Of a stretch of 64,000 nucleotides of DNA, positions 36,839-47,213 are shown in pieces. Source of the stretch: Listeria ivanovii subsp. ivanovii. Lineage in GTDB: Bacteria > Bacillota > Bacilli > Lactobacillales > Listeriaceae. The notes below the pieces were generated by a model that worked only from the letters and a program-made list of their open reading frames with translations, did not search any database and was not told where the DNA came from. The translations under genes were made by a program, and so were the position numbers. Where the stretch lies: assembly GCF_900187025.1 (NCBI RefSeq), contig NZ_LT906478.1, positions 124,001-188,000 of the forward strand, read 5' to 3'. Position 1 is the stretch's first letter. Every line of letters starts with the position of its first letter.

Positions 36839-37717
36839 ATGGTTGGTATGACTAGGAAGAAAACTCTCTTTTGGCTGTGTATTTTCTTATTGCCCAATTT
36901 ACTTGGTTTTCTTATTTTTATCGCAATTCCAATCCTAGGCTCACTCGGTATTAGTTTTACCGATTGGGACCTAGTTAGTACAATTCACTTTACCGGATTT
37001 GACAATTATAAAAGATTATTTAATGATCCGGAATTTTGGAAGTCATTTAGAAATACTGTCACATTTATTATTGGTTACTTGCCTAGTGTCATGATTCTTG
37101 GATTAGCGTGTGCATTAATGCTAAATCAAAAAATTAAACTTAGACCATTTTTTCGAGCGGTGTACTTCCTACCAGTAATTACTTCTTGGGTAGCAGTTTC
37201 ACTTGTTTGGAAATGGTTGTTCAATCCAACGTATGGTCTGATTAATTACTTCTTGTCTTTAATTGGTATTGTAGGGCCGAACTGGTTGACTGATCCGCAA
37301 ACGGCGATGATTGCTGTCATTATTACGAGTGCATGGAAAGATATTGGTTTTGTAATGGTGCTATTTTTGGGCGGGTTACAAAATATTTCTCCATCTTATT
37401 ATGAAGCAGCTAATATGGACGGCGCATCAAAACTTCGCCAGTTATTTTCCATTACTATTCCATTGCTTACACCAACCACATTCTTTGTGACGATAATTTC
37501 GCTAATCAACTCATTCCAGGTGTTTGACCAGGTGATGATTATGACAGAAGGTGGTCCAAGTGGAGCAACGATGACACTCGTTCAAAATATTTACAATCAC
37601 GCATTTAGATACTTTGAAATGGGCTATGCCTCCGCGATGAGTTGGATCTTGTTTATTGTTATTTTCATCATTACAATTATTCAAAATAAACTTCAAAAAA
37701 GGTGGTCCAATTACTAA
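36839..37717 (+). CDS. Sugar ABC transporter permease (MalF/LacF type)
   Basis: A 292-residue permease with six helices. EAA motif YYEAANMDGASKLRQLFSI (about 195-213) is the carbohydrate-uptake CUT1 signature. CAGGAGG lies 10 bases before ATG 36839. The stop shares one base with the next permease start. It imports an alpha-gluco-oligosaccharide, judged from the hydrolases downstream. The ATPase is not in the cluster; CUT1 systems in Firmicutes commonly share MsmX/MsiK. Confidence 0.9.
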   Translation: MVGMTRKKTLFWLCIFLLPNLLGFLIFIAIPILGSLGISFTDWDLVSTIHFTGFDNYKRLFNDPEFWKSFRNTVTFIIGYLPSVMILGLACALMLNQKIKLRPFFRAVYFLPVITSWVAVSLVWKWLFNPTYGLINYFLSLIGIVGPNWLTDPQTAMIAVIITSAWKDIGFVMVLFLGGLQNISPSYYEAANMDGASKLRQLFSITIPLLTPTTFFVTIISLINSFQVFDQVMIMTEGGPSGATMTLVQNIYNHAFRYFEMGYASAMSWILFIVIFIITIIQNKLQKRWSNY

Positions 37718-38565
37718 TGAAAACAGAAAAAAGTGGTTCACCAAAATGGCGACTATTTAAAAATATTTTAACTTATGTCATTATCTGCCTTGGTGGGATA
37801 ATTATGATTATGCCATTTATCTGGATGATCTCGACCGCATTCAAGACAGGTGCAGCAAATATGACATTACCACCCCAATTTATTCCTGAAGATCCAACAA
37901 CGGCGAACTTCACTCAAGTATTTGAAATGTTCCCAATGTTCCGGTTTTTAATTAACTCTGTATTTGTTGCGATTGTAACGACACTTGGACAAATGTTGTT
38001 TTGTTCGATGGCCGCATACGCTTTCGCTCGTATCCCATTCTGGGGCAGAGACAAATTATTTTTACTTTATCTTGCAACAATGATGGTTCCGGCCCAAGTA
38101 ACCATGATTCCTCAATTTATTTTGATGAAACAGTTTGGATGGTTAGATTCTTATGCAGGACTTATCGTACCGGCACTATTCAGCGTATTTGGAACATTTC
38201 TATTACGTCAAGCATTTATGGGCATTCCGAAAGAACTTGAAGAAGCTGCATTCATGGATGGAGCTAACCACTTTACGATTTTCCGCAAAGTTATTTTACC
38301 GCTTGCGAAACCGACTTTTGCCACACTCGGAATTTTGACATTTATGCAGTCTTGGAACAGTTATTTATGGCCATTAATCGTCACAAGCTCACAAGAAATG
38401 GCTACGCTACCTTTAGGACTATCGCTTTTACAAGGTAGATATGGAACAAATTTCGGTTTGATGATGGCGGGAGTGCTTATCAGTGTTATCCCGATTTTAG
38501 CAGTCTACCTTTTTGCTCAAAAATATTTCATTCAAGGAATGGCAATGAGCGGAATGAAAGAATAA
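37717..38565 (+). CDS. Sugar ABC transporter permease (MalG/LacG type)
   Basis: A 282-residue partner permease. ATG 37717 overlaps the preceding stop (TAATG) and has GGTGG upstream; a longer frame from 37702 is rejected. Six helices; the EAA loop is ELEEAAFMDGANHFTIFRKV (about 170-190). It ends MAMSGMKE, the common CUT1 C-terminus. Confidence 0.9.
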   Translation: MKTEKSGSPKWRLFKNILTYVIICLGGIIMIMPFIWMISTAFKTGAANMTLPPQFIPEDPTTANFTQVFEMFPMFRFLINSVFVAIVTTLGQMLFCSMAAYAFARIPFWGRDKLFLLYLATMMVPAQVTMIPQFILMKQFGWLDSYAGLIVPALFSVFGTFLLRQAFMGIPKELEEAAFMDGANHFTIFRKVILPLAKPTFATLGILTFMQSWNSYLWPLIVTSSQEMATLPLGLSLLQGRYGTNFGLMMAGVLISVIPILAVYLFAQKYFIQGMAMSGMKE

Positions 38566-38592
38566 AAAACCAACAAAAAAGGAGTGTTACAA

Positions 38593-39849
38593 ATGAAAAA
38601 AGGTTTATTATTATTAATGGTTGTTGTCCTGTCAGTATTTGGTCTCTCGGCATGTGGTGGAAGCAGTGGAAGTAGCGATAAAACAGAAATCACGTATTAT
38701 CAATTCTCTGCCCCTGCTGATGGAAAAGCGCTAGATGAAATGGTTAAAGAATTTGAAAAGCAAAATCCTGATATCAAAGTAAAAGTGCAAACAATCGCTT
38801 ATAATGATTATTTCACAAAACTCCAAACACAAATTGCTGGTGGAGACGCGCCAGATGCCTTTGAACTTAACTACGAAACATTTGTTCAATACGCTGAAAA
38901 AGGTGTGCTTGCGGACTTAACAAGTTATATCAAGGAAGATAAAGATTTTGATCCATCCACATTGAATAAAGAAGCATACGATGCCTTCAAATATGAAGAC
39001 AAACAATACGGCATGGTAGAAAGTTTCTCGAATGTAGTGACAATCTATAATAAAGACCTTTTTGACAAAGCTGGTGTTGATTATCCTACAGCTGACTGGA
39101 CTTGGAAAGACGAGCAGGCAGCAGCAGAAAAATTAACGGATGCTAAAAATAAAGTTTGGGGAACTTCTCAACCAGTAACAATGAATGAATTCTACAAAGT
39201 AGCGGCACAAAATGGTGGTTCGATTTTCAATGAAGATATGACAGCTACAACGATTAACAGCCCTGAAAATGTAGAAGCGCTAACACATTTGACGAGTGAA
39301 GTGACAGATTCAAAAGTGGCACCATCACCATCTGATTTATCTGGTCAATTACCAGAAGACTTATTCATGAATGGTCAAATCGCTATGCTCCACACAGGTA
39401 TTTGGTTATTCGATATGTTCCAAGATGCACCATTTAAATGGGACGTGCAAATCGAAGCAGGAAATACACAAAAAGCAACTCATTTCTTCGCTAACGGTAT
39501 CGGTGTTTCTAAAGACTCAGATAAAAAAGAAGCAGCATTTAAATTTGCATCATTCATGAGTGCGAATGAAGAAGCTGCGAAAATCAGAATTGAAAATAAC
39601 TGGGAACTTCCAGCAACTGAAAACAAAGAAATTTTGCAACCATATTTAGATGCAACTCCTCCAGATAACAGAGAAGCGGTATTTGAATCCTTACAATATA
39701 TGGTATTGCCTCCAGTTGTGAAAGATTGGAACAAAATCAGTGATTATACCAATTCAGAATTCGAAAAAGTGCTAAATGGCGATTCAACTCCAGAAAAAGC
39801 ACTGAAAAACAGTGAAGATAATATTAACAAAACTATGGGTTTTAAATAA
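38593..39849 (+). CDS. Sugar-binding lipoprotein (SBP_bac_1)
   Basis: 418 residues from ATG 38593 (RBS AAAGGAG). Signal peptide with lipobox (LSAC) followed by Gly/Ser-rich tether. The rest is a maltose-binding-type fold: ITYYQFSAPADGKALDEMVKEFE early and GIGVSKDSDKKEAAFKFASFM later. Orthologue of lmo0181, which has been linked in the literature to cycloalternan-type glucan binding (from memory). A hairpin follows before the first hydrolase gene, consistent with higher expression of the binding protein. Confidence 0.9.
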   Translation: MKKGLLLLMVVVLSVFGLSACGGSSGSSDKTEITYYQFSAPADGKALDEMVKEFEKQNPDIKVKVQTIAYNDYFTKLQTQIAGGDAPDAFELNYETFVQYAEKGVLADLTSYIKEDKDFDPSTLNKEAYDAFKYEDKQYGMVESFSNVVTIYNKDLFDKAGVDYPTADWTWKDEQAAAEKLTDAKNKVWGTSQPVTMNEFYKVAAQNGGSIFNEDMTATTINSPENVEALTHLTSEVTDSKVAPSPSDLSGQLPEDLFMNGQIAMLHTGIWLFDMFQDAPFKWDVQIEAGNTQKATHFFANGIGVSKDSDKKEAAFKFASFMSANEEAAKIRIENNWELPATENKEILQPYLDATPPDNREAVFESLQYMVLPPVVKDWNKISDYTNSEFEKVLNGDSTPEKALKNSEDNINKTMGFK

Positions 39850-39854
39850 GTAAA

Positions 39855-39918
39855 AAGAGTGGCAGGGACGTTTGTAAGTTTCTAGAAATTAGAGCTTAGA
39901 AATAAGACTGCCACTTTA
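39855..39918 (+). terminator. Hairpin between binding protein and GH31 genes
   Basis: AAGAGTGGCAG ... CTGCCACTTT forms an outer stem; an inner TTTCTAGAAA palindrome adds structure. The tail TTTAGTATAT is a poor T-run, so partial read-through or 3'-end protection is likely. Confidence 0.6.
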
Positions 39919-39943
39919 GTATATCTAAGGAAGGAAAAGTGTC

Positions 39944-42900
39944 ATGTCTAAATTCACAAAATTAATGCAGGGTTACTTACATTTAATAGAAGGAAAAAAT
40001 GAAAAAATTAAGCCGATTCTTGTAGAAACAAAGCCAGATCTAGCAAATGATTCTGTACTTGAAATAGCTTCATGGTTATGGCTAAGTAGTAAAATTAATC
40101 ATTTTAACAAAATAGAAGTAGAACCAGTGATAGCATTTTTGGTAGCAAATTGGGATCGCCCAGAAAAATCAGTTTGGGGTTCTCCAGAAAAAGATATCTA
40201 TTTAGCAACGATTTCTAGTGTCTACTCTGCTTTGTTAGATGTGAAAAATACTTTTCCTAAACCTGAACTACAACAGACGATTACAACCATTCGCGATTAT
40301 TGCTTTAATAATTTGCTCAAAGGCGATAGCATTCTAACTGGATTAAGTACTCGAAAAGTTTCTACCGATCAATTACTATCTGTGCTTCCATTTGGCCTTT
40401 TTTCACCAGAAGATTTAGTAATGGTCGCTGCAGTGGGTAAAATGGAACAACAATTAGTACAGGATGACGGTGTTTTGCCTTATTCAGGTGCGCCGACAGT
40501 TAGTTCTCTTGCAACAGCTATGATGGCTCTTTACTTTTTGGAAAAAAGTGACCAAGATAAAGCACTACATTACTTAAATATGGCGATGAAACTAGAAGAT
40601 AATGATAAACTTGGCGAAACTTTCATTGAAATAAATCAAGTGTTCCGTTCGATGGAAAGTGAGGTTGCTGCACACATTTTACATAATCCATTTGGTAATG
40701 ACAATCGCTATGAGAAGCAACTTACGGAACGTACGCCGCATTATCCGGAGACGGAAATGCATTTTTCGGCAGCGTGTGAAGTGATTTCGGAAGAAGCAGC
40801 TATCCAAGTGGAGCTGATTGTAAAAGAAAAAGACTGGACAATTTTGTGCGAAAAAAAAGAGGAAAATGGTGTGCAAATTTGGGAAGCGCTCGTTCCACCG
40901 CTAGAAGAAGTTGGTGAATATACGTATTACTTCCAAGCTACTTTAAAGAACCAGGAAACTTTGGCATCAGAAGAATATTTAGTGGAATCGATTTGGAAAC
41001 ATTGGTCAGAAGAAGCCGCTGTTTGTGAGACGGAGCAAGGTCTAATAGTGCTGTTTAAAGAAAATCCATCAAGCATATTGCCAATTGAGTTTGTGATGAA
41101 CGAGGAAGAGCTTGTTGTACGAATGAAACCAACTTTTGACGTGGAAAAAGTGAAAACTAAATCCACAGGGCGAATGAAAAAAGCCGATTTAGAGATTATT
41201 GTTACGAATAATCCTGTACGAATGGAAGTTCACTATAAAAACAATTTAATCCTAGAGTCGCATAAAATTTACCCGGCGCTTCAATGGTATACCGATAAAA
41301 TAGGAATAATCAACAAGGTCAAACTACATTTAGATGCACCTAAAGAGGAAGAGTATTATGGATTTGGGGAAAGATATAATGCGCTTGGTCAACGCGGAAA
41401 TGTGCTTGATTGCTTTGTTTACAACCAATACCGCGACCAAGGAACAAGAACTTACATCCCAATGCCGTTTTACCACACAAACCGAGATTACAGTGTTTTT
41501 GTAGATACAGCTCGTTACACTAGTTTTGATTTAGGCAACCAATTAGCCGATAAACATACTATTACTGTCGAAATAAACGGCTGTGATACAGATATTTGCT
41601 TGTTACTCGGAGATATTCCAAGTGCAGTTGCAAGTTATATGGAAAAAACTGGCAAACCAGCGATGATACCAGTTTGGGCGCTTGGTCCTTGGATGTCTAG
41701 TAACAACTGGGACCGCGAATCGATTGTACGAACCGAAATAGAAACTACCCAAGAATTACAAATTCCTTCTACGGTTGTTGTATTAGAGCAATGGAGTGAT
41801 GAAGCAACTTATTATATGTTTAATGACGCCGAATATGCTGAAAAAGACCCTTCTGAAGCATACCATTACGATGAAATTAAATTCCCATCATGGGGAAGAT
41901 GGCCGAATCCAAAGGGAATGGTTGATTATGTTCATGAAAATAATATGAAATTGATTCTATGGCAAATCCCCATCCAAAAATATCTCAATCGCCAGCAACA
42001 TCCACTAAAAGACCGGGAAGAAGCTTACATGACTGAAAAAGGTTATGTGGTGAAAAATCCAGACGGAACCCCATATCGTATCCCAGAAAATTGGTTTACA
42101 GAAAGTTTAATCATGGATTTTTCGAATGAAGAAGGAAAAAAATGGTGGTTTGATAAGCGCCAATACTTAATTGATATCGGTGTAGATGGCTTTAAAACAG
42201 ATGGCGGTGAATTTGTCTTTGGTGAAGGATTACAATTTGCTGATGGTAGACACGGCGATGAAATGAGAAACCTCTATCCAAATGATTATATCGAAGCTTA
42301 TTATGATTTTGCACAACAAAATGATGGCATGACATTTAGTCGTGCTGGATATACTGGTGCACAACGGTTCCCTGCTCACTGGGCGGGTGACGAGCGTTCA
42401 ACTTTTGATGCGTTTAGAAGGTCTTTAATTGCAGGATTATCAGCCGGATTTTCAGGTATTCCGTTTTGGAGTTTTGATTTTGCTGGATTTAATGGTGATA
42501 TTCCGACTGCTGAATTATTTATCCGTTCAGCACAAATGGCTACATTTTGCCCAATTATGCAGTATCATGCCGAAAGTAAAGGAGAATTCAATCAAGATCG
42601 TACCCCGTGGAACATTGCATCAAGAACTGGTGATGATACAGTAATCCCGATTTATCGTCATTTTGCGAATGTACGAATGAATATTTTACCTTACATTTAT
42701 AATGAATCGCGTAAATGTGTCGAAACTGGTTTACCAATGATGCGTGCCCTTTTGCTTGATTATAAAGAAGACCCACGTGTGTCAGATATGTACGATCAAT
42801 ATTTATTTGGTGAAGCAATGCTGATTGCTCCAGTTATTGAAGACGGCGTTCGTTCAAGAGAAGTATATTTACCAGAAGGAACTTGGTATGATTTCTGGAC

Positions 42901-43246
42901 AAATACACGAGTAAGTGGTCCAACATTACGCAAATGTAAAGCAGAAAAAGAAGAAATCCCAGTATTTATCCGCGGTGGAAAAGCAATTCTATGCAACGTA
43001 GATAGTTCGTTATCACTAGGATCATGGGTCGGAAATACAGTGATAGAATATGATACGCCACTTTTGAAAATTTATCTGGATAGAGATTTTACAGAAGAAA
43101 TTACCGACCATTTAGGTGAAAACTGGTTAGTAGAAGTGACTACTATCGCTAATGAAATAACAGTTTCCGTTCAAACGAATACACCAAATTTCGAAGTTGA
43201 AGTGATCGGTGCAACGAAAAAAGTACAAATAAAGAAAGGAAGATAA
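39944..43246 (+). CDS. GH31 alpha-glucosidase/alpha-xylosidase-type enzyme with N-terminal glucoamylase-like helical domain
   Basis: An 1,100-residue cytosolic enzyme (no signal peptide). Residues 1-230 are all-helical and contain LSVLPFGLFSPEDLVMVAAV and QQLVQDDGVLPYSGA, phrases resembling GH15 glucoamylase-type alpha/alpha toroids. Residues about 255-350 look like a beta-sandwich, then the GH31 module: nucleophile region DGFKTDGGEF (D753) and acid/base region HWAGDERSTF (D816), followed by the C-terminal beta domains. Usual GH31 enzymes have 650-800 residues, so the extra N-terminus is notable. Probable lmo0182 orthologue, annotated alpha-xylosidase; within this cluster it more likely acts on alpha-linked gluco-oligosaccharides. 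Confidence 0.85.
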   Translation: MSKFTKLMQGYLHLIEGKNEKIKPILVETKPDLANDSVLEIASWLWLSSKINHFNKIEVEPVIAFLVANWDRPEKSVWGSPEKDIYLATISSVYSALLDVKNTFPKPELQQTITTIRDYCFNNLLKGDSILTGLSTRKVSTDQLLSVLPFGLFSPEDLVMVAAVGKMEQQLVQDDGVLPYSGAPTVSSLATAMMALYFLEKSDQDKALHYLNMAMKLEDNDKLGETFIEINQVFRSMESEVAAHILHNPFGNDNRYEKQLTERTPHYPETEMHFSAACEVISEEAAIQVELIVKEKDWTILCEKKEENGVQIWEALVPPLEEVGEYTYYFQATLKNQETLASEEYLVESIWKHWSEEAAVCETEQGLIVLFKENPSSILPIEFVMNEEELVVRMKPTFDVEKVKTKSTGRMKKADLEIIVTNNPVRMEVHYKNNLILESHKIYPALQWYTDKIGIINKVKLHLDAPKEEEYYGFGERYNALGQRGNVLDCFVYNQYRDQGTRTYIPMPFYHTNRDYSVFVDTARYTSFDLGNQLADKHTITVEINGCDTDICLLLGDIPSAVASYMEKTGKPAMIPVWALGPWMSSNNWDRESIVRTEIETTQELQIPSTVVVLEQWSDEATYYMFNDAEYAEKDPSEAYHYDEIKFPSWGRWPNPKGMVDYVHENNMKLILWQIPIQKYLNRQQHPLKDREEAYMTEKGYVVKNPDGTPYRIPENWFTESLIMDFSNEEGKKWWFDKRQYLIDIGVDGFKTDGGEFVFGEGLQFADGRHGDEMRNLYPNDYIEAYYDFAQQNDGMTFSRAGYTGAQRFPAHWAGDERSTFDAFRRSLIAGLSAGFSGIPFWSFDFAGFNGDIPTAELFIRSAQMATFCPIMQYHAESKGEFNQDRTPWNIASRTGDDTVIPIYRHFANVRMNILPYIYNESRKCVETGLPMMRALLLDYKEDPRVSDMYDQYLFGEAMLIAPVIEDGVRSREVYLPEGTWYDFWTNTRVSGPTLRKCKAEKEEIPVFIRGGKAILCNVDSSLSLGSWVGNTVIEYDTPLLKIYLDRDFTEEITDHLGENWLVEVTTIANEITVSVQTNTPNFEVEVIGATKKVQIKKGR

Positions 43247-43248
43247 CG

Positions 43249-45540
43249 ATGGATGCTTCCACAAGTTTTGCCATTTTACCATCTAATGTTAAAGAAAAAA
43301 CGGCTTTCCCAAAGAGAGTCAATCAAATAAAAACGGCTTCCTGGGCAGACAATTGCTTATCAGGCACCCTAGATATCGGTCATTTTCATTGTTATTTTGT
43401 GAATGATAAAATAGCTAGAGTAATTGTAAATCCATTTGGAGAAGTAGATTCGACTGCCTCAATTGCTGCAATTCATGATACAACGAAACAAGCTGCAAAA
43501 TTTGCTGAAACGAGCGATTATTACCAGCTGCATTTTGCGGACAAACAAATTTATATTTACAAACAACCATTCCAAATCATCATGAAACAAGGAAGTAAAG
43601 TCATTTTTCAAACAGAAGGACTTGCGATTAACCGCAATAAAGCACACCAAATCTCCGTTCAGAGCAGACAAGAAACAGCTGTTTTTGGTCTGGGAGAAAA
43701 AACAGGTGGTCTAAATAAAGCGGGTTCGATCATTAGTATGTGGAATACCGATGTTTATAGCCCACATAATAAAGATACCGTCGAATTATATCAGTCCATT
43801 CCATTTATGATTGCGGATACGGAAGAAACGACATATGGCTTATTCTATGATAATTCCTACCGAACAGAATTCGATTTTCAAAGTTTTGAAGATATGTATA
43901 CGATTCTTGCAGAAGGAGGCCAGGCAAACTTCTATGTTATCTTTGGAGATGACATAAAAGAAGTAGTTGCTAGCTATACGGACCTAACAGGAAAAACGCC
44001 GCTTCCTCCAAAATGGTCTCTAGGTTATCATCAATCAAGATATAGCTATACCTCAGAAGAAGAAGTAGAACGCATTGCAAATACATTTAAAGAAAAAGAA
44101 ATTCCACTTGATTGTGTTTTTATGGATATTCATTATATGGATGATTTCCGAGTATTTACCTTCAACCCGGATACTTTTCCAAATGGTCCAGAATTAATTG
44201 CACGACTCAAAGAACAAAACATTGATGTAGTTCCCATTGTCGACCCTGGAATTAAAAAAGATGTCGATTACGCTGTTTACCAAGAAGGAATTAAGCATAA
44301 TCATTTCTGTCGTAAATTAGAAGGGGAGATTTATTATGGTGAAGTTTGGCCAGGTGTCAGCGCTTTTCCAGATTTTCTAAGTACAACTGTTCAAAATTGG
44401 TGGGGTAATCTGCATAAATTTTACACGGATTTAGGGGTTCGTGGTATTTGGAACGATATGAATGAACCTTCCGTATTTAATGAAAGTAAAACGATGGACT
44501 TAGATGTGGTCCATAATTTGGATGGGGAAACAATCACTCATAAAGAAGCGCATAACTTATACGGATTATATATGAGTAAAGCTACTTTTGAAGGACTAAA
44601 ACGTCTAGTTCCAAACGAGCGACCGTTTTCACTTACTCGTGCAGGATATGCTGGTGTTCAGCGTTACTCTGCAGTATGGACTGGAGATAATCGTAGCCAC
44701 TGGGAGCATTTAGAAATGTCGTTACCAATGATTATGAATTTAGGATTGTCTGGTGTGGCGTTTACTGGTGCGGACGTTGGCGGATTTTCATCTGATTGTA
44801 CAAAAGAAATGCTAATACGTTGGACGCAAGCGGGTGCGTTTTTGCCGTATTTCAGAAATCACTCGGTTCAAGATAGTATTTACCAGGAACCATGGGCATT
44901 TGGACCGGATGCGGAGAAAATTGTGAAGCAATACATTGAACTTCGCTATGCCTTTTTACCGTATATTTATACAGAATTTCAAAAAACAGCAGAGACTGGT
45001 CTGCCACTTGTACGACCGCTATATATGGAATTTAATGGCGAGCGGGACTTAATTCAAGTAAATGATGAGTTTATGCTTGGTGAAAATATCTTAGTTGCTC
45101 CAATCGTTCGTGAAGGACAAGTAAAACGTCTAGTTCGTTTACCCAAAGGAACATGGTTTAACTATTGGACAAAAGAGAAAATAGAAGGCGGAGGCTATAT
45201 TATTGCAGATGCACCGATGGATACGATGCCAATTTATATTAAAGCAGGGACAATTTTACCCATTGGAAGTAATGTTCAAAATACAAAAGAAACACAAAGT
45301 TTAGTACTTGAAGTATACTTAGCAAATGGCAAGGCAGCAGGATACGTGTATAATGATGATGGTAAAAGCTATCAATATGAGCAAGGCGAACTTTCTAAGA
45401 CAGAACTCACTGCTTCTCTGCAAAATGGCGAAGTACAAGTGAACGCGAGTCATAATGGTAAGCTAAATCTACAATTAGAAATCACCACAATTCAAGTTTT
45501 TGGTGAAAAAACAAACAAAATTATAAGGGCGGGAATCTAA
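43249..45540 (+). CDS. GH31 alpha-glucosidase
   Basis: A 763-residue GH31 enzyme. N-terminal beta-sandwich ends near FGLGEKTGGLNKAG, the barrel has the nucleophile in GIWNDMNEPSVF (D403) and the acid/base in WTGDNRSHWEHLEM (D480), with the usual aromatic HYMDD and RNHS motifs. ATG follows the previous stop by two bases (AGATAACGATG) with GAAAGGAAGA upstream. No signal peptide. Orthologue of lmo0183, which I recall as a structurally studied cycloalternan-degrading enzyme. Confidence 0.92.
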   Translation: MDASTSFAILPSNVKEKTAFPKRVNQIKTASWADNCLSGTLDIGHFHCYFVNDKIARVIVNPFGEVDSTASIAAIHDTTKQAAKFAETSDYYQLHFADKQIYIYKQPFQIIMKQGSKVIFQTEGLAINRNKAHQISVQSRQETAVFGLGEKTGGLNKAGSIISMWNTDVYSPHNKDTVELYQSIPFMIADTEETTYGLFYDNSYRTEFDFQSFEDMYTILAEGGQANFYVIFGDDIKEVVASYTDLTGKTPLPPKWSLGYHQSRYSYTSEEEVERIANTFKEKEIPLDCVFMDIHYMDDFRVFTFNPDTFPNGPELIARLKEQNIDVVPIVDPGIKKDVDYAVYQEGIKHNHFCRKLEGEIYYGEVWPGVSAFPDFLSTTVQNWWGNLHKFYTDLGVRGIWNDMNEPSVFNESKTMDLDVVHNLDGETITHKEAHNLYGLYMSKATFEGLKRLVPNERPFSLTRAGYAGVQRYSAVWTGDNRSHWEHLEMSLPMIMNLGLSGVAFTGADVGGFSSDCTKEMLIRWTQAGAFLPYFRNHSVQDSIYQEPWAFGPDAEKIVKQYIELRYAFLPYIYTEFQKTAETGLPLVRPLYMEFNGERDLIQVNDEFMLGENILVAPIVREGQVKRLVRLPKGTWFNYWTKEKIEGGGYIIADAPMDTMPIYIKAGTILPIGSNVQNTKETQSLVLEVYLANGKAAGYVYNDDGKSYQYEQGELSKTELTASLQNGEVQVNASHNGKLNLQLEITTIQVFGEKTNKIIRAGI

Positions 45541-45543
45541 AAA

Positions 45544-47205
45544 ATGAAAGAAAAAGACTGGTGGAAAAAAAGCGTAGTATATCAAATTTATCCAAAGAGT
45601 TTTAATGACTCCAATGGGGATGGAATTGGGGACATTCAAGGAATCATCGAGAAATTAGATTACTTGAAAGAGTTAGGCGTAGATGTTATTTGGTTATCGC
45701 CAGTTTATGACTCACCGCAAGATGATAATGGCTACGATATTCGTGATTACCAAAAAATTTATGAAGAATATGGTGATATGGCGACTTTTGACAATTTACT
45801 ACAAGGGCTTCATAATCGTGATATGAAACTAGTGATGGATCTTGTTGTAAACCATACATCTGATGAACACAAGTGGTTTGAAGAATCTAGAAAATCAAAA
45901 GATAATCCATACCGCGATTATTATTTCTGGCGTGAAGAAAACGAAATTAACAACTGGGGTTCGATTTTCAGTGGTCCTGCTTGGGAATTAGATGAAAAAA
46001 CAGGCGAATATTACTTACATTTATTCTCCAAAAAACAACCTGATTTAAACTGGGAAAATCCAAAATTACGTCAAGATGTCTATAACATGATGAAATTCTG
46101 GCTAGATAAAGGGATTGATGGCTTCCGCATGGACGTAATCAATTTCATTTCTAAAAACACTGATTTCCCAGATGGCCCAGTTGCTGAAGGTCAAATTTAT
46201 GGAGATGCTGGCAACGATTTTTGTAATGGTCCGCGGATTCACGAATTCTTGCGCGAAATGAATCAAGAAGTAACCTCTAATTACGATGTGATGACAGTAG
46301 GGGAAATGCCCGGCGCTAGTATAACAGAGGCCCAAATTTACACCAACCCAGCTAATAAAGAAGTCGATATGATATTTACTTTTGAACATATGAACTTAGA
46401 TTCAGACGGAGACAACAAATGGGATTTGAAACCAATCTATCTCCCAGAATTAAAAGAAAATATGTCTGAGTGGCAAGTAGCACTTCAAGAAAACGGTTGG
46501 AACAGCCTATACTGGAACAATCATGACCAACCACGTATCGTTTCCCGTTTTGGAAATGACAATCGTTTCCGAGTTCGTTCTGCAAAAATGCTTGGGACAT
46601 GTCTGCACATGATGAAAGGAACGCCGTATATTTATCAAGGGGAAGAAATCGGCATGACAAATGTTCATTTTGAAAGCCTAGATGAATATCGTGATATCGA
46701 AACACTCAACATGTACAAAGAGCGAAAAGAGCAAGGACACAGCCATGAAAGCATTATGGAATCGATCTATACAAAAGGTCGCGATAACGCAAGAACCCCT
46801 TACCAATGGGACAATAGCCCAAATGCAGGCTTCACAACAGGCACACCTTGGATTAAAGTGAACCCGAGTTATACCGAAATCAATACCGAAGAAGCGCTTA
46901 AAAATCCAGATTCAATTTTTTACTACTATCAAAATCTAATCAAATTACGCAAATCAACAGAAATCATCACAACAGGTAATTATCGCTTATTATTACCAAA
47001 CGATGAAGCTATATTTGCTTACGAGCGCTACACAAATGATGAAAAATTAATCGTTTTATGTAACTTTACGGAAGAAGAACAAGTCATTACCGATCAAAGT
47101 ATTCTAAATGATATTAAAAAAGGTACCATTTTAGTAAATAATGTACCCGAAATTATAGAAGGAACTTTGCGACCATACGAAGCAATTGTGTACCAAGTAA
47201 AGTAA
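45544..47205 (+). CDS. GH13 oligo-1,6-glucosidase
   Basis: A 553-residue GH13 subfamily 31 enzyme. The four conserved regions are visible: DLVVNHTS, GFRMDVINF (nucleophile D197), TVGEMPG (acid/base E254) and NNHDQPR (transition-state Asp). N-terminal KSVVYQIYPKSFNDSNGDG is typical of oligo-1,6-glucosidase/dextran glucosidase. It lies three bases after the GH31 stop. It would hydrolyse alpha-1,6 bonds in isomalto-oligosaccharides released from the imported glucan. Last gene of the cluster. Orthologue of lmo0184; malL-like. Confidence 0.93.
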   Translation: MKEKDWWKKSVVYQIYPKSFNDSNGDGIGDIQGIIEKLDYLKELGVDVIWLSPVYDSPQDDNGYDIRDYQKIYEEYGDMATFDNLLQGLHNRDMKLVMDLVVNHTSDEHKWFEESRKSKDNPYRDYYFWREENEINNWGSIFSGPAWELDEKTGEYYLHLFSKKQPDLNWENPKLRQDVYNMMKFWLDKGIDGFRMDVINFISKNTDFPDGPVAEGQIYGDAGNDFCNGPRIHEFLREMNQEVTSNYDVMTVGEMPGASITEAQIYTNPANKEVDMIFTFEHMNLDSDGDNKWDLKPIYLPELKENMSEWQVALQENGWNSLYWNNHDQPRIVSRFGNDNRFRVRSAKMLGTCLHMMKGTPYIYQGEEIGMTNVHFESLDEYRDIETLNMYKERKEQGHSHESIMESIYTKGRDNARTPYQWDNSPNAGFTTGTPWIKVNPSYTEINTEEALKNPDSIFYYYQNLIKLRKSTEIITTGNYRLLLPNDEAIFAYERYTNDEKLIVLCNFTEEEQVITDQSILNDIKKGTILVNNVPEIIEGTLRPYEAIVYQVK

Positions 47206-47213
47206 AATCACAA

